Assembly (NCBI RefSeq): GCF_022968795.1
Contig: NZ_JALJRB010000006.1
Location: 62,001-126,000, forward strand
From: Desulfatitalea alkaliphila
GTDB taxonomy: Bacteria > Desulfobacterota > Desulfobacteria > Desulfobacterales > Desulfosarcinaceae
Reading direction: 5' to 3'
DNA length: 64,000 nucleotides
A program made the position numbers and the translations under genes. This document shows, one piece after another, positions 29,872 through 38,165 of the stretch. The first letter of the stretch is position 1; every line of letters begins with the position of its first letter. A model generated the notes under the pieces. It was not told where the DNA came from and searched no databases. It was given only the letters and a program-made list of their open reading frames with translations.

Positions 29872-30480
29872 ATGCGAATATTGATTGCCGAGGACGACCT
29901 CACGTCCCGCACCGTTTTGACCGCCCTGCTGGAAAAGCGGGGCCATACCCTGGTGGTGACCGAGGACGGTCCCGCCGCGTTGGCCGCCTTGCAAGCCCCC
30001 GACCGCCCCCATCTGGCCATCCTGGACTGGATGATGCCCGAGCTGGACGGCGTGACGGTCTGCCGCCGCATCCGCGCCTTGGACCTGGAACCGCCGCCCT
30101 ACATCATCCTGCTCACCACCAAGGATGCCAAGGGGGATGTGGTCGCCGGCCTGGACGCCGGCGCCGACGACTACATCACCAAACCCTACGACCCCGACGA
30201 GCTGCGCGCCCGGGTGGCGGTGGGCCGCCGCATCCTGGGGCTGCAGGCCGCCTTGGCCGAAAAGATCAACGCCCTGCAGCACGCCCTGGACGAAGTGCGC
30301 ACGCTGCAGGGCATCGTGCCCATGTGTGCCAACTGCAAAAAGGTCCGGGACGATCAAGGCTACTGGAACCAGGTGGAGGTGTATATGCGCACCCACACCG
30401 ATGCGCAGATCAGTCACGGCATCTGCCCGGAATGCGCCCGCAAACTTTACCCCGAACTCGATTTGGACGATTCTGAATAG
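29872..30480 (+). CDS. Response regulator with four-cysteine C-terminal tail
   Basis: A 202-residue protein. The receiver (1-120) has Asp8/Asp9, phosphoacceptor Asp52 (ILDWMMPELDG), Thr in LLTTKDA and Lys in ITKPYDPDEL. A short coiled coil leads to a tail with CANCKKVRDDQGYWNQ and SHGICPECARKLYP, two CxxC pairs that could bind zinc or iron. The tail type is widespread on deltaproteobacterial signalling proteins, but its function is unknown. It follows the DUF1638-kinase by 13 bases and is the likely phosphate acceptor of that relay. With no DNA-binding domain, the output is probably protein-protein. Confidence 0.9.
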   Translation: MRILIAEDDLTSRTVLTALLEKRGHTLVVTEDGPAALAALQAPDRPHLAILDWMMPELDGVTVCRRIRALDLEPPPYIILLTTKDAKGDVVAGLDAGADDYITKPYDPDELRARVAVGRRILGLQAALAEKINALQHALDEVRTLQGIVPMCANCKKVRDDQGYWNQVEVYMRTHTDAQISHGICPECARKLYPELDLDDSE

Positions 30481-30755
30481 GCCGTCGGCGAGATTGTCTT
30501 TTGGCGGTTGGCGATTCAAAATCGTCGTAAGCGTACTCAGCCCCGAAGGGGCGGTTCTCGTACGCGTACTCGAAAAGGTGCTAAATGTTCGACCTGCCTG
30601 GGCATATCGTTTGTACAAAGGGCTCAAGGGTGTTTTGATGGCATGCCAAACAATTGATTCCAAAAACCGGAAATGATGGTAAACGTCTTCTTGTTCGTAT
30701 CGTTTCGATACTGGTAAAGAGGCCTCGGCGCCGATGCAGGTTCGCGAGAGTATCG

Positions 30756-30804
30756 CGTACGCGTACGAGTACGAGTACGATTACGATAACGTGTACGCGT
30801 ACGA
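30756..30804. repeat. Tandem hexamer array (GNGTAC/GATTAC type)
   Basis: Seven consecutive six-base units follow a partial CGTAC: GCGTAC, GAGTAC, GAGTAC, GATTAC, GATAAC, GTGTAC, GCGTAC. The outer units are mirror-symmetric (GCGTAC at both ends), so the block is partly palindromic as a whole. It is not inside a credible gene. Confidence 0.8.
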
Positions 30805-30865
30805 AAAATTCGGAAGGACGTCGCCACCCAATAGCTGGAGGCGACGCTAAAAAACCGAGCGCCTC

Positions 30866-30888
30866 GGCTTGGTGTGATACACCAAGCC
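30866..30888. repeat. 10-bp inverted repeat with 3-base loop
   Basis: GGCTTGGTGT and ACACCAAGCC are exact reverse complements around GAT. It lies between the convergent response-regulator and NtrC-type genes and could terminate transcription, but no T-run follows. Confidence 0.55.
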
Positions 30889-31038
30889 AAATCAATATCA
30901 GAAGCGAGCTGAAGCAGCATCGGAATCGAAATCGATTCAGTTCTGTTTTGCGCTTCGATACCGATTTCGAGTTCCAATGGGCAAGCCCCGACTTGGGGTC
31001 TGTGGATAGCCGCTTTCTTTGTGTAGCCGCCAGCCGGC

Positions 31039-32439
31039 TCAGCGTGCCGTGATGGCGTGTTTCTTCATCAGCTCGTAGAGCCGCGAGCGCGAGATGCCGG
31101 CCATGGTGCAGGCATTGGACATGCTGCCGCCGCTGTCTTTGAGCAGGGTGTTGAGGTATTGGGTCTCGGCCATTTCGATCATCTTGTCGCGGAAGGCCTG
31201 CAAGGGGGGCAGGGGGCGGGCCGCATCGAAGGGGGTCGCTTCGGCGGGGCGGGCGCATGGCTTGGTGATCTGGCGGCACGCCACCTTGGTGCGCAAGGTC
31301 GGCGGCAGATGGCAGGAGTAGAGCACCGTTTCGTCCCGCGCGGCGGAGAGGGCGCTGTCCATGGTGTTGACCAGTTCGCGCACGTTGCCCGGCCAGTCGT
31401 GACCTGCCAACACCTCCAGAAAGTCGGCGGACATCTCTTTGGGCGTGCCGCCGTACAGACGGCTGAGCCGCTGCAGGTGATATTCGGCCAGCAGGGGGAT
31501 GTCCTGCCTTCGTTGGCGCAAGGCCGGCAAATGCAGGTGAAAGGTGCGCAGTCGATAGAGCAGGTCCTGGCGGAAGCGGCCCTTGCGCACCATTTCGTCC
31601 AGATCCCGATTGGTGGAGGCGACGATGCGAAAATTGCTGCGGCGCTCTTCCTTGCTGCCGATGGGCCTGAAACAACGGCTTTCCAAGACGCGTAAAAAGG
31701 CCTTTTGCAGGGAGAGCGGCATCTCGCCGATTTCGTCCAGAAAAAGGGTGCCGCCGTCGGCCTGGGCCACAAGTCCTTCCCGCGGGGCGTCCGCGCCGGT
31801 GAAGGCGCCTTTTACGTGGCCGAACAGCATGCTCTCCACCAAGTGGTGGGGCAGTGCGGCGCAATCCACCACTACGAAGCTGGCATCCTTGCGGGGGCTG
31901 TTGCGGTGCACCGCGCGGGCGAACAGCTCCTTGCCCGTACCCGTGTCGCCGGTGATCAGGACCCCGGCGTCGCTGTACATGGTGTGGGCCAATTGATCCA
32001 GGGCGTGGGTCAGCGGTTGGCTTTCGCCCACGATGCCCCGGCGGTCGATGGCGGGCGCCGCCGCCGGCTGCTTGCCCGCACGATATTCCAGGGCCCGCAG
32101 CAGGCGCAGGGTCATGGCCTTGGGCGATGCCGACTTCTCGATGTAGTCCCAGGCGCCGTTGTGAATGGCGAACTCGGCGCCGTCCGGATCGCCATGACCG
32201 GTCATGATGATCACTTCCGGCTTGGCGGGCGATTGGGAGATCCGGTGCAACTGTTCCAGGCCGCTGCCGTCGGGCAGTTTGACGTCCAGCAGCACCAGGT
32301 CCGCCGGCCGATTCTCTACCAGGGCCAGGCCGTCGGCGAGGCTCTGCGCACTGACGGCGGTGTGCCCGTGCTGTCGAATCAATTGTTCGAGAACGCCGCA
32401 TACACTTCGATCATCGTCGATAATGACTACCAGCGACAT
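31039..32439 (-). CDS. NtrC-family sigma-54-dependent response regulator
   Basis: A 466-residue activator: receiver (1-120) with Asp52 (LLDVKLPDG), AAA+ domain (about 135-365) with Walker A GDTGTGKE, the sigma-54-contacting GAFTGA loop, Walker B LFLDEIGEMP and arginine finger FRQDLLYRLR, and a Fis-type helix-turn-helix at the end (NACTMAGISRSRLYELMKK). It should activate sigma-54 promoters after phosphorylation. The ATG at 32439 with AAAGGTGA upstream fits; a longer frame adds 27 unconserved residues. No sensor kinase is adjacent. Candidate targets in this window include the sigma-54 promoter at 20693-20709; candidate partners include the nearby orphan hybrid kinases. Confidence 0.94.
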   Translation of the reverse strand: MSLVVIIDDDRSVCGVLEQLIRQHGHTAVSAQSLADGLALVENRPADLVLLDVKLPDGSGLEQLHRISQSPAKPEVIIMTGHGDPDGAEFAIHNGAWDYIEKSASPKAMTLRLLRALEYRAGKQPAAAPAIDRRGIVGESQPLTHALDQLAHTMYSDAGVLITGDTGTGKELFARAVHRNSPRKDASFVVVDCAALPHHLVESMLFGHVKGAFTGADAPREGLVAQADGGTLFLDEIGEMPLSLQKAFLRVLESRCFRPIGSKEERRSNFRIVASTNRDLDEMVRKGRFRQDLLYRLRTFHLHLPALRQRRQDIPLLAEYHLQRLSRLYGGTPKEMSADFLEVLAGHDWPGNVRELVNTMDSALSAARDETVLYSCHLPPTLRTKVACRQITKPCARPAEATPFDAARPLPPLQAFRDKMIEMAETQYLNTLLKDSGGSMSNACTMAGISRSRLYELMKKHAITAR

Positions 32440-32550
32440 GAATTTCACCTTTGCGTCACAGTGCGGGGCACGCGCCGCAGCCTGTTTCTTATCCCCGGCC
32501 GTGGCGTGGTACAAACCCAATATCGCACCTTTTGAGAAATTCTTTAGCCT

Positions 32551-33516
32551 TTATGGTATCCGTTGGGCGCGTTCCAATCTTTTTTTCGGGATCGAGGTAG
32601 TGTAACTGCCCGCCAGTGCAACCCATTCATCCTTTTCCGAAATATCATCGATAACGAATCCAACAGCCTCCATTTTATTGAGTACGGCGGGCTTTTGCTT
32701 TCTCAGGATGCCCGAACAGATGAAGCGGCCGCCGGGGGGCAGGACGGTGGCAACGGTGTCCAGCAGTTCGATGATCACATCGGCCAGGATGTTGGCCAGT
32801 ACCAGGTCGTGGTGGCCGGCGATGGGGGCGAGGAGGTGGCCGCAGATAAGGGCGAAGCGCTCCGGCGACAATTTGTTTTGCAGCAGGTTGGCGCGGGCCA
32901 CCCCGAGGGCCAGGGGGTCGTTGTCCACGCCGGCAAGACGGCCGGCGCCCAGCTTGGCGGCGGCGATGAGCAGGATGCCCGAGCCGGTGCCCACATCCAG
33001 CACCCTTTGGCCGGGCCGGCAGTAGCGTTCCAGCAACTGGACGCAGAGGCCGGTGGTGGGGTGGGTGCCGGTGCCGAAGGCCATGCCGGGGTCGATTTCG
33101 ATCACCTGTTCGCCCGGACGGGGGGTGTAGTCGCACCAGGTGGGCTTGACCACCAAACGCGGGGTGATGGGTTGGGGATGGAAAAAGGCTTTCCACGATT
33201 CGGCCCACACCTGTTCGTCCAAATTGTCGTAAGCAGTGGTGTAGGTCATCGGGTGGCGGGCCGCCAGGGCCGCCAGGCCCGCTTCCAAATCGCGGCGCAG
33301 GCGCGGGGCGCGGTGGTCTCCCGGAAAATAGCCGGTGACCGCCGGTTGGGCGGGTCGGGGCACCGCGTCGGCGCCCCAGTCGTCGGTTGGTTCCAGGCCG
33401 GGGTCGTCCACCACCACGCCGCTGATGCCCAGGGTGTCGAACAGCTCGGCGATCAGCTCGGCGGTCAGGTCGGTCGATGGGCTGTTGAAGGTCACTTTGG
33501 CCGCGATCCAGTGCAT
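32551..33516 (-). CDS. prmA: Ribosomal protein L11 methyltransferase PrmA
   Basis: A 321-residue SAM-dependent methyltransferase. The N-terminal substrate domain (about 1-120) precedes IEIDPGMAFGTGTHPTT, a PrmA signature, then VLDVGTGSGILLIAAAKLGA (SAM loop) and LVLANILADVI. PrmA trimethylates ribosomal protein L11. GAGGAG lies about 10 bases before the ATG. It follows mgtE by 20 bases, so the two are probably co-transcribed. Confidence 0.95.
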   Translation of the reverse strand: MHWIAAKVTFNSPSTDLTAELIAELFDTLGISGVVVDDPGLEPTDDWGADAVPRPAQPAVTGYFPGDHRAPRLRRDLEAGLAALAARHPMTYTTAYDNLDEQVWAESWKAFFHPQPITPRLVVKPTWCDYTPRPGEQVIEIDPGMAFGTGTHPTTGLCVQLLERYCRPGQRVLDVGTGSGILLIAAAKLGAGRLAGVDNDPLALGVARANLLQNKLSPERFALICGHLLAPIAGHHDLVLANILADVIIELLDTVATVLPPGGRFICSGILRKQKPAVLNKMEAVGFVIDDISEKDEWVALAGSYTTSIPKKRLERAQRIP

Positions 33517-33536
33517 CTTGTCGGCTCCTCGTGCGG

Positions 33537-34898
33537 TTACGCCTGGAAGGTGCGCATCAGTATGAAGGCGATTTGAAAGTAAATGGCAATTCCCACCGCA
33601 TCGATGATGGTGGCGATGAAGGGGCCGGCGGTCAAGGCCGGATCCAGCTTGATCTTTTTGAGAATCAGCGGCAGTAGGGCGCCGACGAGGTTGGCGGCCA
33701 GCAGGGTCGCCAGCAATGCGCTGGCCACGATGATGCCCAGCAATGCATGCTGGTCCTGCAGAAACACCCTGAAATAGGCGATCAGCCCCAGGGAGACGCC
33801 CAGGGCCAGCCCCATGAGCAGCTCGCGGCGAAAGACCCGCCAGCCATCGCTTGTTTCGATTTCGCCCAGGGCCATGCTGCGAACGATCATGGTGGCCGAT
33901 TGGGTGCCGGCGTTGCCGCAGGTGCCCATGACCATGGGGATGAAAAAGGAGAGGGCCAGCATCTGATGCAGCGCGTCCTGGTTGGCCTCCATGATGGTGG
34001 TGGAGATCAGGGATGTGAGCAGCAGGATTGCCAGCCAGATGAAGCGGCTCCAGAACAGCCGGTGGAAGGGGCGCCGGAAATACTCTTCGTCGAAGGGCAG
34101 CACCGCCGAGATGCGCTGAAAGTCCTCGGTGCTCTCGGCCTCGATGATGTCCAGTACGTCATCCACGGTGATAATGCCCAGCAGCCGGTTCTCCTTGTCC
34201 ACCACCGGCACGGCCAGCAGGTCGTACTTCGAAAAGAGGGCCGCCACCTCTTCGATGTCCATGTCGTGGGGAGCGCTGATCAGGTTGGTTTCCATGATGC
34301 GTTCCAGCTGGGCGTAAGGCTTGGACATGATCAGGTCGCGCAGGGAGATGGTGCCGATCAGTCGCCGCTGCTGATCAGTGATGTAGATGTAGTAGATGGT
34401 CTCCTTGTTGGGCGCTTGCAGCCGCAAGTGGGACAGCGCCTCGCCCACCGTCAGGTCCTTGGTGAGCATGGCGTACTCGGTGGTCATCACGGCGCCGGCT
34501 GTGCCTTCCTCGTAGTGCCACAGTTTACGGATGGCGTTGCGCTCGGCCTGGGCGATCAGGGGCATGATCGCTTCACGCACTTCGTCATCCACGGCTTTGA
34601 GCAGATCCACCCGGTCGTCCGGCTCCATGTTTTCCACGAATCGGAGCATGGTTTGGGCGTTGCCCGCTTCGAGGCAGGCCTCCTGGGTCTCCATGGAGAG
34701 TTGGGCAAAGGCGTCGATGGCCTTGTGATTGCCCACCGCCGATAAAATCTCAACGACCTCGCCGGGCTCGAGCCGGCTTTCTTCCAGCACCTCGGCGATG
34801 TCCGAGGGATGCAAACCGCGCAGGGCGGCCAATTCCGCCTGACGCCCTTCGGTGTCGGCGGTTTCCAATATACGGCTGAGATCGAGCGCGTGGGTCAT
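33537..34898 (-). CDS. mgtE: Magnesium transporter MgtE
   Basis: A 453-residue Mg2+ channel/transporter. The N-terminal helical domain (about 1-130) with repeated short helices is followed by two CBS domains (about 135-260; MTTEYAMLTKDLTVGEAL and LLAVPVVDKENRLLGIITVDD). Five membrane helices (about 285-450) include the conserved NAGTQSATMIVRSMALGE, which lines the pore. The N and CBS domains close the channel when cytosolic magnesium is high. AAGGAGG precedes the ATG. No magnesium (M-box) riboswitch could be recognised in the leader. Confidence 0.95.
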   Translation of the reverse strand: MTHALDLSRILETADTEGRQAELAALRGLHPSDIAEVLEESRLEPGEVVEILSAVGNHKAIDAFAQLSMETQEACLEAGNAQTMLRFVENMEPDDRVDLLKAVDDEVREAIMPLIAQAERNAIRKLWHYEEGTAGAVMTTEYAMLTKDLTVGEALSHLRLQAPNKETIYYIYITDQQRRLIGTISLRDLIMSKPYAQLERIMETNLISAPHDMDIEEVAALFSKYDLLAVPVVDKENRLLGIITVDDVLDIIEAESTEDFQRISAVLPFDEEYFRRPFHRLFWSRFIWLAILLLTSLISTTIMEANQDALHQMLALSFFIPMVMGTCGNAGTQSATMIVRSMALGEIETSDGWRVFRRELLMGLALGVSLGLIAYFRVFLQDQHALLGIIVASALLATLLAANLVGALLPLILKKIKLDPALTAGPFIATIIDAVGIAIYFQIAFILMRTFQA

Positions 34899-35371
34899 GG
34901 TGCGCCTCCTTAACGCCTTGTCCGGGCCGTCGGCCCGAAAAGACGTTCAGGACGGCGCCTTAAAGAGCGTGCGCAGGCAAGCGCGACGCGGAGGCGGTCC
35001 TACATCGAGGCCGAGCGGCGGATTTCCGATTTTGTGTGCTGCGACTGGGAGGTTTGGTGTCGCAACTACCACCAGGTTCCTTTTCGTCCATCAGGGTCCT
35101 CATTAATGTGTTCGACGGATCCGGCCGGCCGAGCCGATGCCGATCCTCCAAAAACGATTTGTTTTGACCGTTGGGGCCGGTAACTAATGCAATGGGATTG
35201 AAAATGCAAGAATAAATCCGATCCGTGGGGTTTTACCGGGCGTGGTTTAATGCTATGGGTTTGAAGCTATGACAAGATGTGCCCCGGTTTCCAGGATCCC
35301 TTGAAAATTGAATTCTTGCGGATGGAACGCCGACCTATTGCAGGTCGCGTCGATTGCGGAAAGAGACGCCC
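34899..35371. other. 473-base divergent gap between mgtE and a HAD-like gene
   Basis: No gene is supported; a 63-codon leftward frame here has no family character. The mgtE ribosome site AAGGAGG is at its left edge. On the mgtE strand, GCGAC and GTCGC (about 35041-35065) could form a small stem. Leader regulation of mgtE is possible, but no known riboswitch fits. Promoters for both genes should lie here but are not clear. Confidence 0.4.
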
Positions 35372-36118
35372 ATGCCACAACCCCGCTATGTCGCCATGGT
35401 CTCCTCCGACTGGAGCGAGTGCCTTTCACCCAACGGCCCCTTCGATGTCATCGGACATCACTATCCCGAGTTGCGCCCTGCCGTGGCGGCGGTTTTTCGT
35501 CAGTACACCGGCAATGCGATCCCATTGGGGGATGCCTTGGATCGGGTGGCGGCGCTGCTGCCGTCACCGATCACGGCAGCGCAGATGGACGCCTACCTGG
35601 ACGACGCCTTCGCCACCTATCCCGGGGTGCCTGAATTGATCGAACGATGCCTGTCCAACGGTATTTTGTTCATGATCAATACCACCGGCATGATCGGCTA
35701 TTTTCAAAGGGTGTTGGCCAAGGGGCTGCTGCCGCCCCTGCCGGCCCTGTCGGCCAATGACCGCATCCGTTTCGATGCGCCGGGTGCCGCCGCTTTTGCT
35801 TTTTTCCCGATGACCGAGATTGGCGACAAGGCGACCAACAGTACCGCCGCCGCCGCCCGTTTTCAAATACCGTTGGAAAAAGTGACGGTCATGGGGGACA
35901 GCGGCGGCGATGGTCCCCATTTCCAATGGGGGGCGCAGGTCGGCGCGCGTCTGATCGGTTGCATGGTCAAACCGTCATTGGAACAGTACTGTCATGCGCA
36001 CGGTATCGCCAACCACCATCGCTTCGGCCACTGCTATCAATTGGGTGAAGAGCGGGCGTCGGAGAAGGAGATGGTTTACGATTACAGGGATTTGTGGCCC
36101 TTGTTGCTCAAGGCTTGA
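35372..36118 (+). CDS. HAD-like hydrolase (putative phosphatase)
   Basis: A 248-residue protein resembling the haloacid dehalogenase superfamily: an N-terminal SSDWSECLSPNGPFDVI in the nucleophile-loop position (Asp then Glu instead of the strict DxD), INTTGM as motif II, and VTVMGDSGGDGPHFQWG as motif IV with acidic metal ligands. It probably hydrolyses a small phosphate ester; the substrate is unknown. The start at ATG 35372 is preceded by GGAAAGAG; a TTG at 35354 is an alternative. Its 3' end overlaps the convergent small gene by 11 bases. Confidence 0.7.
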   Translation: MPQPRYVAMVSSDWSECLSPNGPFDVIGHHYPELRPAVAAVFRQYTGNAIPLGDALDRVAALLPSPITAAQMDAYLDDAFATYPGVPELIERCLSNGILFMINTTGMIGYFQRVLAKGLLPPLPALSANDRIRFDAPGAAAFAFFPMTEIGDKATNSTAAAARFQIPLEKVTVMGDSGGDGPHFQWGAQVGARLIGCMVKPSLEQYCHAHGIANHHRFGHCYQLGEERASEKEMVYDYRDLWPLLLKA

Positions 36119-36506
36119 AATTCGACGCCTCGATCAGTTGAAAGCCACGGAAACGAAAGGTGTCGATTTCCTGGTCGAACCGTTTTTTGGCAATCTCTTC
36201 CGATTTGAATGCCGCGCGTGCGCTGAAGGTGTATTGGGCGCTGCTGATGTTGTGCTTTTGTTCCAAGTATTTTTGGAAGGCCGATTCCAGATCCAGAATC
36301 ACACTGGTTTTGACAAAGTACTCTTCGTCGCTGCTGCTGGCGCCGACGGCAAGTTGGCTGAGAATCGGGCTGTAGTACGCCACCTGCTCCCTGGCCGAGT
36401 AGGCGATGAGGTAGCCGTAACCGATGTTTTTGGCCCAAGCGGCCGGTGCGCCGATCACCATGACGGACATCAAGACCCAAAGCAGTAGCAAGGCCTTTTT
36501 TTGCAT
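36108..36506 (-). CDS. Small secreted protein of unknown function
   Basis: A 132-residue protein with a clear signal peptide (residues 1-25: basic MQKK, hydrophobic LLLLWVLMSVMVIGAPAAWA, cut after AWA). The mature part is mixed alpha/beta with SVILDLESAFQKYLEQKHNISSAQ. I recognise no family. GGGAGGT precedes ATG 36506 with good spacing, and codon use is normal, so it is likely real. It is convergent with the HAD-like gene. Confidence 0.7.
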   Translation of the reverse strand: MQKKALLLLWVLMSVMVIGAPAAWAKNIGYGYLIAYSAREQVAYYSPILSQLAVGASSSDEEYFVKTSVILDLESAFQKYLEQKHNISSAQYTFSARAAFKSEEIAKKRFDQEIDTFRFRGFQLIEASNFKP

Positions 36507-36725
36507 GTCAATACCTCCCGTGTGCTTCCATTCCGGTGAAGTCCGGCAGCGTATTGTCGCAGCGTGGGGCCGCCGGGCCTGATGTCGATCATGACCCGCG
36601 CTGTCGGTCGCTCTATGCCATCAACGTTCAAGACGAATGTTTGCCACTTTTAATAAATGTATTCATAAATGAAACGACGTTCGGAATCAATACTTTGTTT
36701 ACACAGGCCTTTCCGTTAAAGGGAC

Positions 36726-38072
36726 TCATGGGCTACCGGCGTCGTCCCGTCGCCGGAAACGCTCCTTGGGAGGGTTGAAATAGCCGTGCAGCAGACGGGG
36801 AAAGGCCCTGCGTACAAGGGTGATCAAGGGTGCAATGCCGATGGGCGACCCCTGGGGCGCTGCCGCGGTCATGATGTGTCGGTAACGCAGGGGGTCGAAA
36901 TTGAGGTTGCGCCACTGGATCATGTGCACCGGGTGGACCCGTAAAAAGGCCTTCAGGGCATCCCGCTCCTCGGGCGTGTCGGTAAAGCCGGGGCAGTTGA
37001 GATAGTTGATCGCCACATGGGCGCCATGGGCCAGGGCGGCATCGATGGCGGCCGTCACATCCGCGAAGGTGTACCCGGTCGGTCGGAAATAGGCGTGATA
37101 GCAGTCCGGACGGACGCTGTTCATGCTGATTCGGACACTGTCCAGGCCGGCTTTCACCAATCGGGCCAGTGGCTCGGGTCGGCTGCCGTTGGTATTGAGA
37201 TTGATGGTGCCCTGGTCGGTTTGTTGGCGGATCAGGCCGATGGCCGCCGCGATGGTGTCGGCCACCAGCAACGGATCGCCTTCGCAGCCTTGACCGAAGC
37301 TGACCACGGCGCGTTCGACGCGGTCGATGTGGGTCAAGGCGACGGCGGCGATCTCTTCGGGAGTGGGAATGAAGCCGATGCGTTCCTGGCTGCTGGTCAA
37401 GCCGGAGTCCTCCTGCAGGGAGATGCAACCCAGGCAGTGGGCGTTGCAGGACGGCGATGTGGGCAAGGGGGCTTCGTACCGTCCGAGAAAGAAGTTCTTG
37501 CCGGCTGGACAGCCATAGGTCAGGGCGCATTTTTCCAGATGGGCCCGCAGCCGGTTGTCGGGCAGGGTGCGACGCATGCGCCCCACGCCGACCTTGATTT
37601 TTTCCAGCGGCATGCGGCGCAGATCCTGGCGCGGTTCGTCGTCCACCAACCACACGGACGATCGAAATCGGCCCCGGTGCCAGCCCACGGCGCCGTAGCT
37701 GAACAGGGGCAACAGGCGGGCATCGGGGCATTCGTCATAGGCGGGGGTGTGGGTGATCACGTAGCCCGGTGAGTTGAAAGCCGCCACGGGATAGATGGGT
37801 TCGCCCGGCACATAGGGGTTGTCCGCCAGCGGCACGATCCGTTTCCGTCGCAAATCATAGAGCAGCGGGATGCGGTCGGGCAGGAACATCAATTCGCTGC
37901 CGTGGGGCAACGGTTGGGTGTGCATCACGTCGAGGGGCGCCATCAAAGCGCCGTCGGCACCTACGGCGGCATAGCCGGCCAGGTCGAAAATTTCTCCCCG
38001 CGCGTTGGCCACCACGGCGGCGATCCATTTGGGCGCAGGCCCTTTTTGTTTGCTTGGTTGCCGCTGGTTCAT
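36726..38072 (-). CDS. Radical SAM protein
   Basis: A 448-residue enzyme. The 4Fe-4S motif is CNAHCLGC (Cys209, Cys213, Cys216; CxxxCxxC), followed by VVSFGQGCEGDPLL and LNTNGSRPEPL, typical radical SAM strands. About 200 residues precede the cluster, including DNRLRAHLEKC and YGCPAGKNFF with extra cysteines; they form an N-terminal domain of unknown role. The chemistry is SAM cleavage to a deoxyadenosyl radical; the substrate cannot be told. GGGAGGGAG lies upstream of ATG 38072. The gene lies 93 bases after the glycosyltransferase-like fusion, in the same direction. Confidence 0.88.
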   Translation of the reverse strand: MNQRQPSKQKGPAPKWIAAVVANARGEIFDLAGYAAVGADGALMAPLDVMHTQPLPHGSELMFLPDRIPLLYDLRRKRIVPLADNPYVPGEPIYPVAAFNSPGYVITHTPAYDECPDARLLPLFSYGAVGWHRGRFRSSVWLVDDEPRQDLRRMPLEKIKVGVGRMRRTLPDNRLRAHLEKCALTYGCPAGKNFFLGRYEAPLPTSPSCNAHCLGCISLQEDSGLTSSQERIGFIPTPEEIAAVALTHIDRVERAVVSFGQGCEGDPLLVADTIAAAIGLIRQQTDQGTINLNTNGSRPEPLARLVKAGLDSVRISMNSVRPDCYHAYFRPTGYTFADVTAAIDAALAHGAHVAINYLNCPGFTDTPEERDALKAFLRVHPVHMIQWRNLNFDPLRYRHIMTAAAPQGSPIGIAPLITLVRRAFPRLLHGYFNPPKERFRRRDDAGSP

Positions 38073-38165
38073 CCCGGGCTACTCCCTCCCATCCGGTCCG
38101 TTTCAGGCCGGTGCTATCGATTCAGCCGTGCCTCGCGCATCACACGGCCCGCCCCGTCCCGACGC

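Larger units (their letters stand above)
30481..31038. repeat. 558-base non-coding region rich in short repeats and palindromes
   Basis: No convincing gene. It contains CGTACGCGTAC-type words at about 30558-30570, a tandem hexamer array at 30756-30804, a CCGAG-CGC-CTCGG palindrome at 30855-30867 and a 10-bp hairpin at 30866-30888. Minor open frames here are arginine/threonine-rich translations of the repeats. The composition suggests a mobile or repetitive element or its remnant between convergent genes. Confidence 0.55.

Noticed and set aside
30624-30977. Arg/Thr-rich open frames across the repeat region
   Set aside because: They are translations of the hexamer repeats on either strand, with no ribosome site and no domain.
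34960-35151. A 63-codon leftward frame and a CTGATG...GAAA stretch that recalls a hammerhead ribozyme core upstream of mgtE
   Set aside because: The frame has no family character. The ribozyme core lacks stem II and proper flanking stems.
34899-35371. M-box magnesium riboswitch before mgtE
   Set aside because: The conserved M-box segments could not be found; only a short stem is visible.
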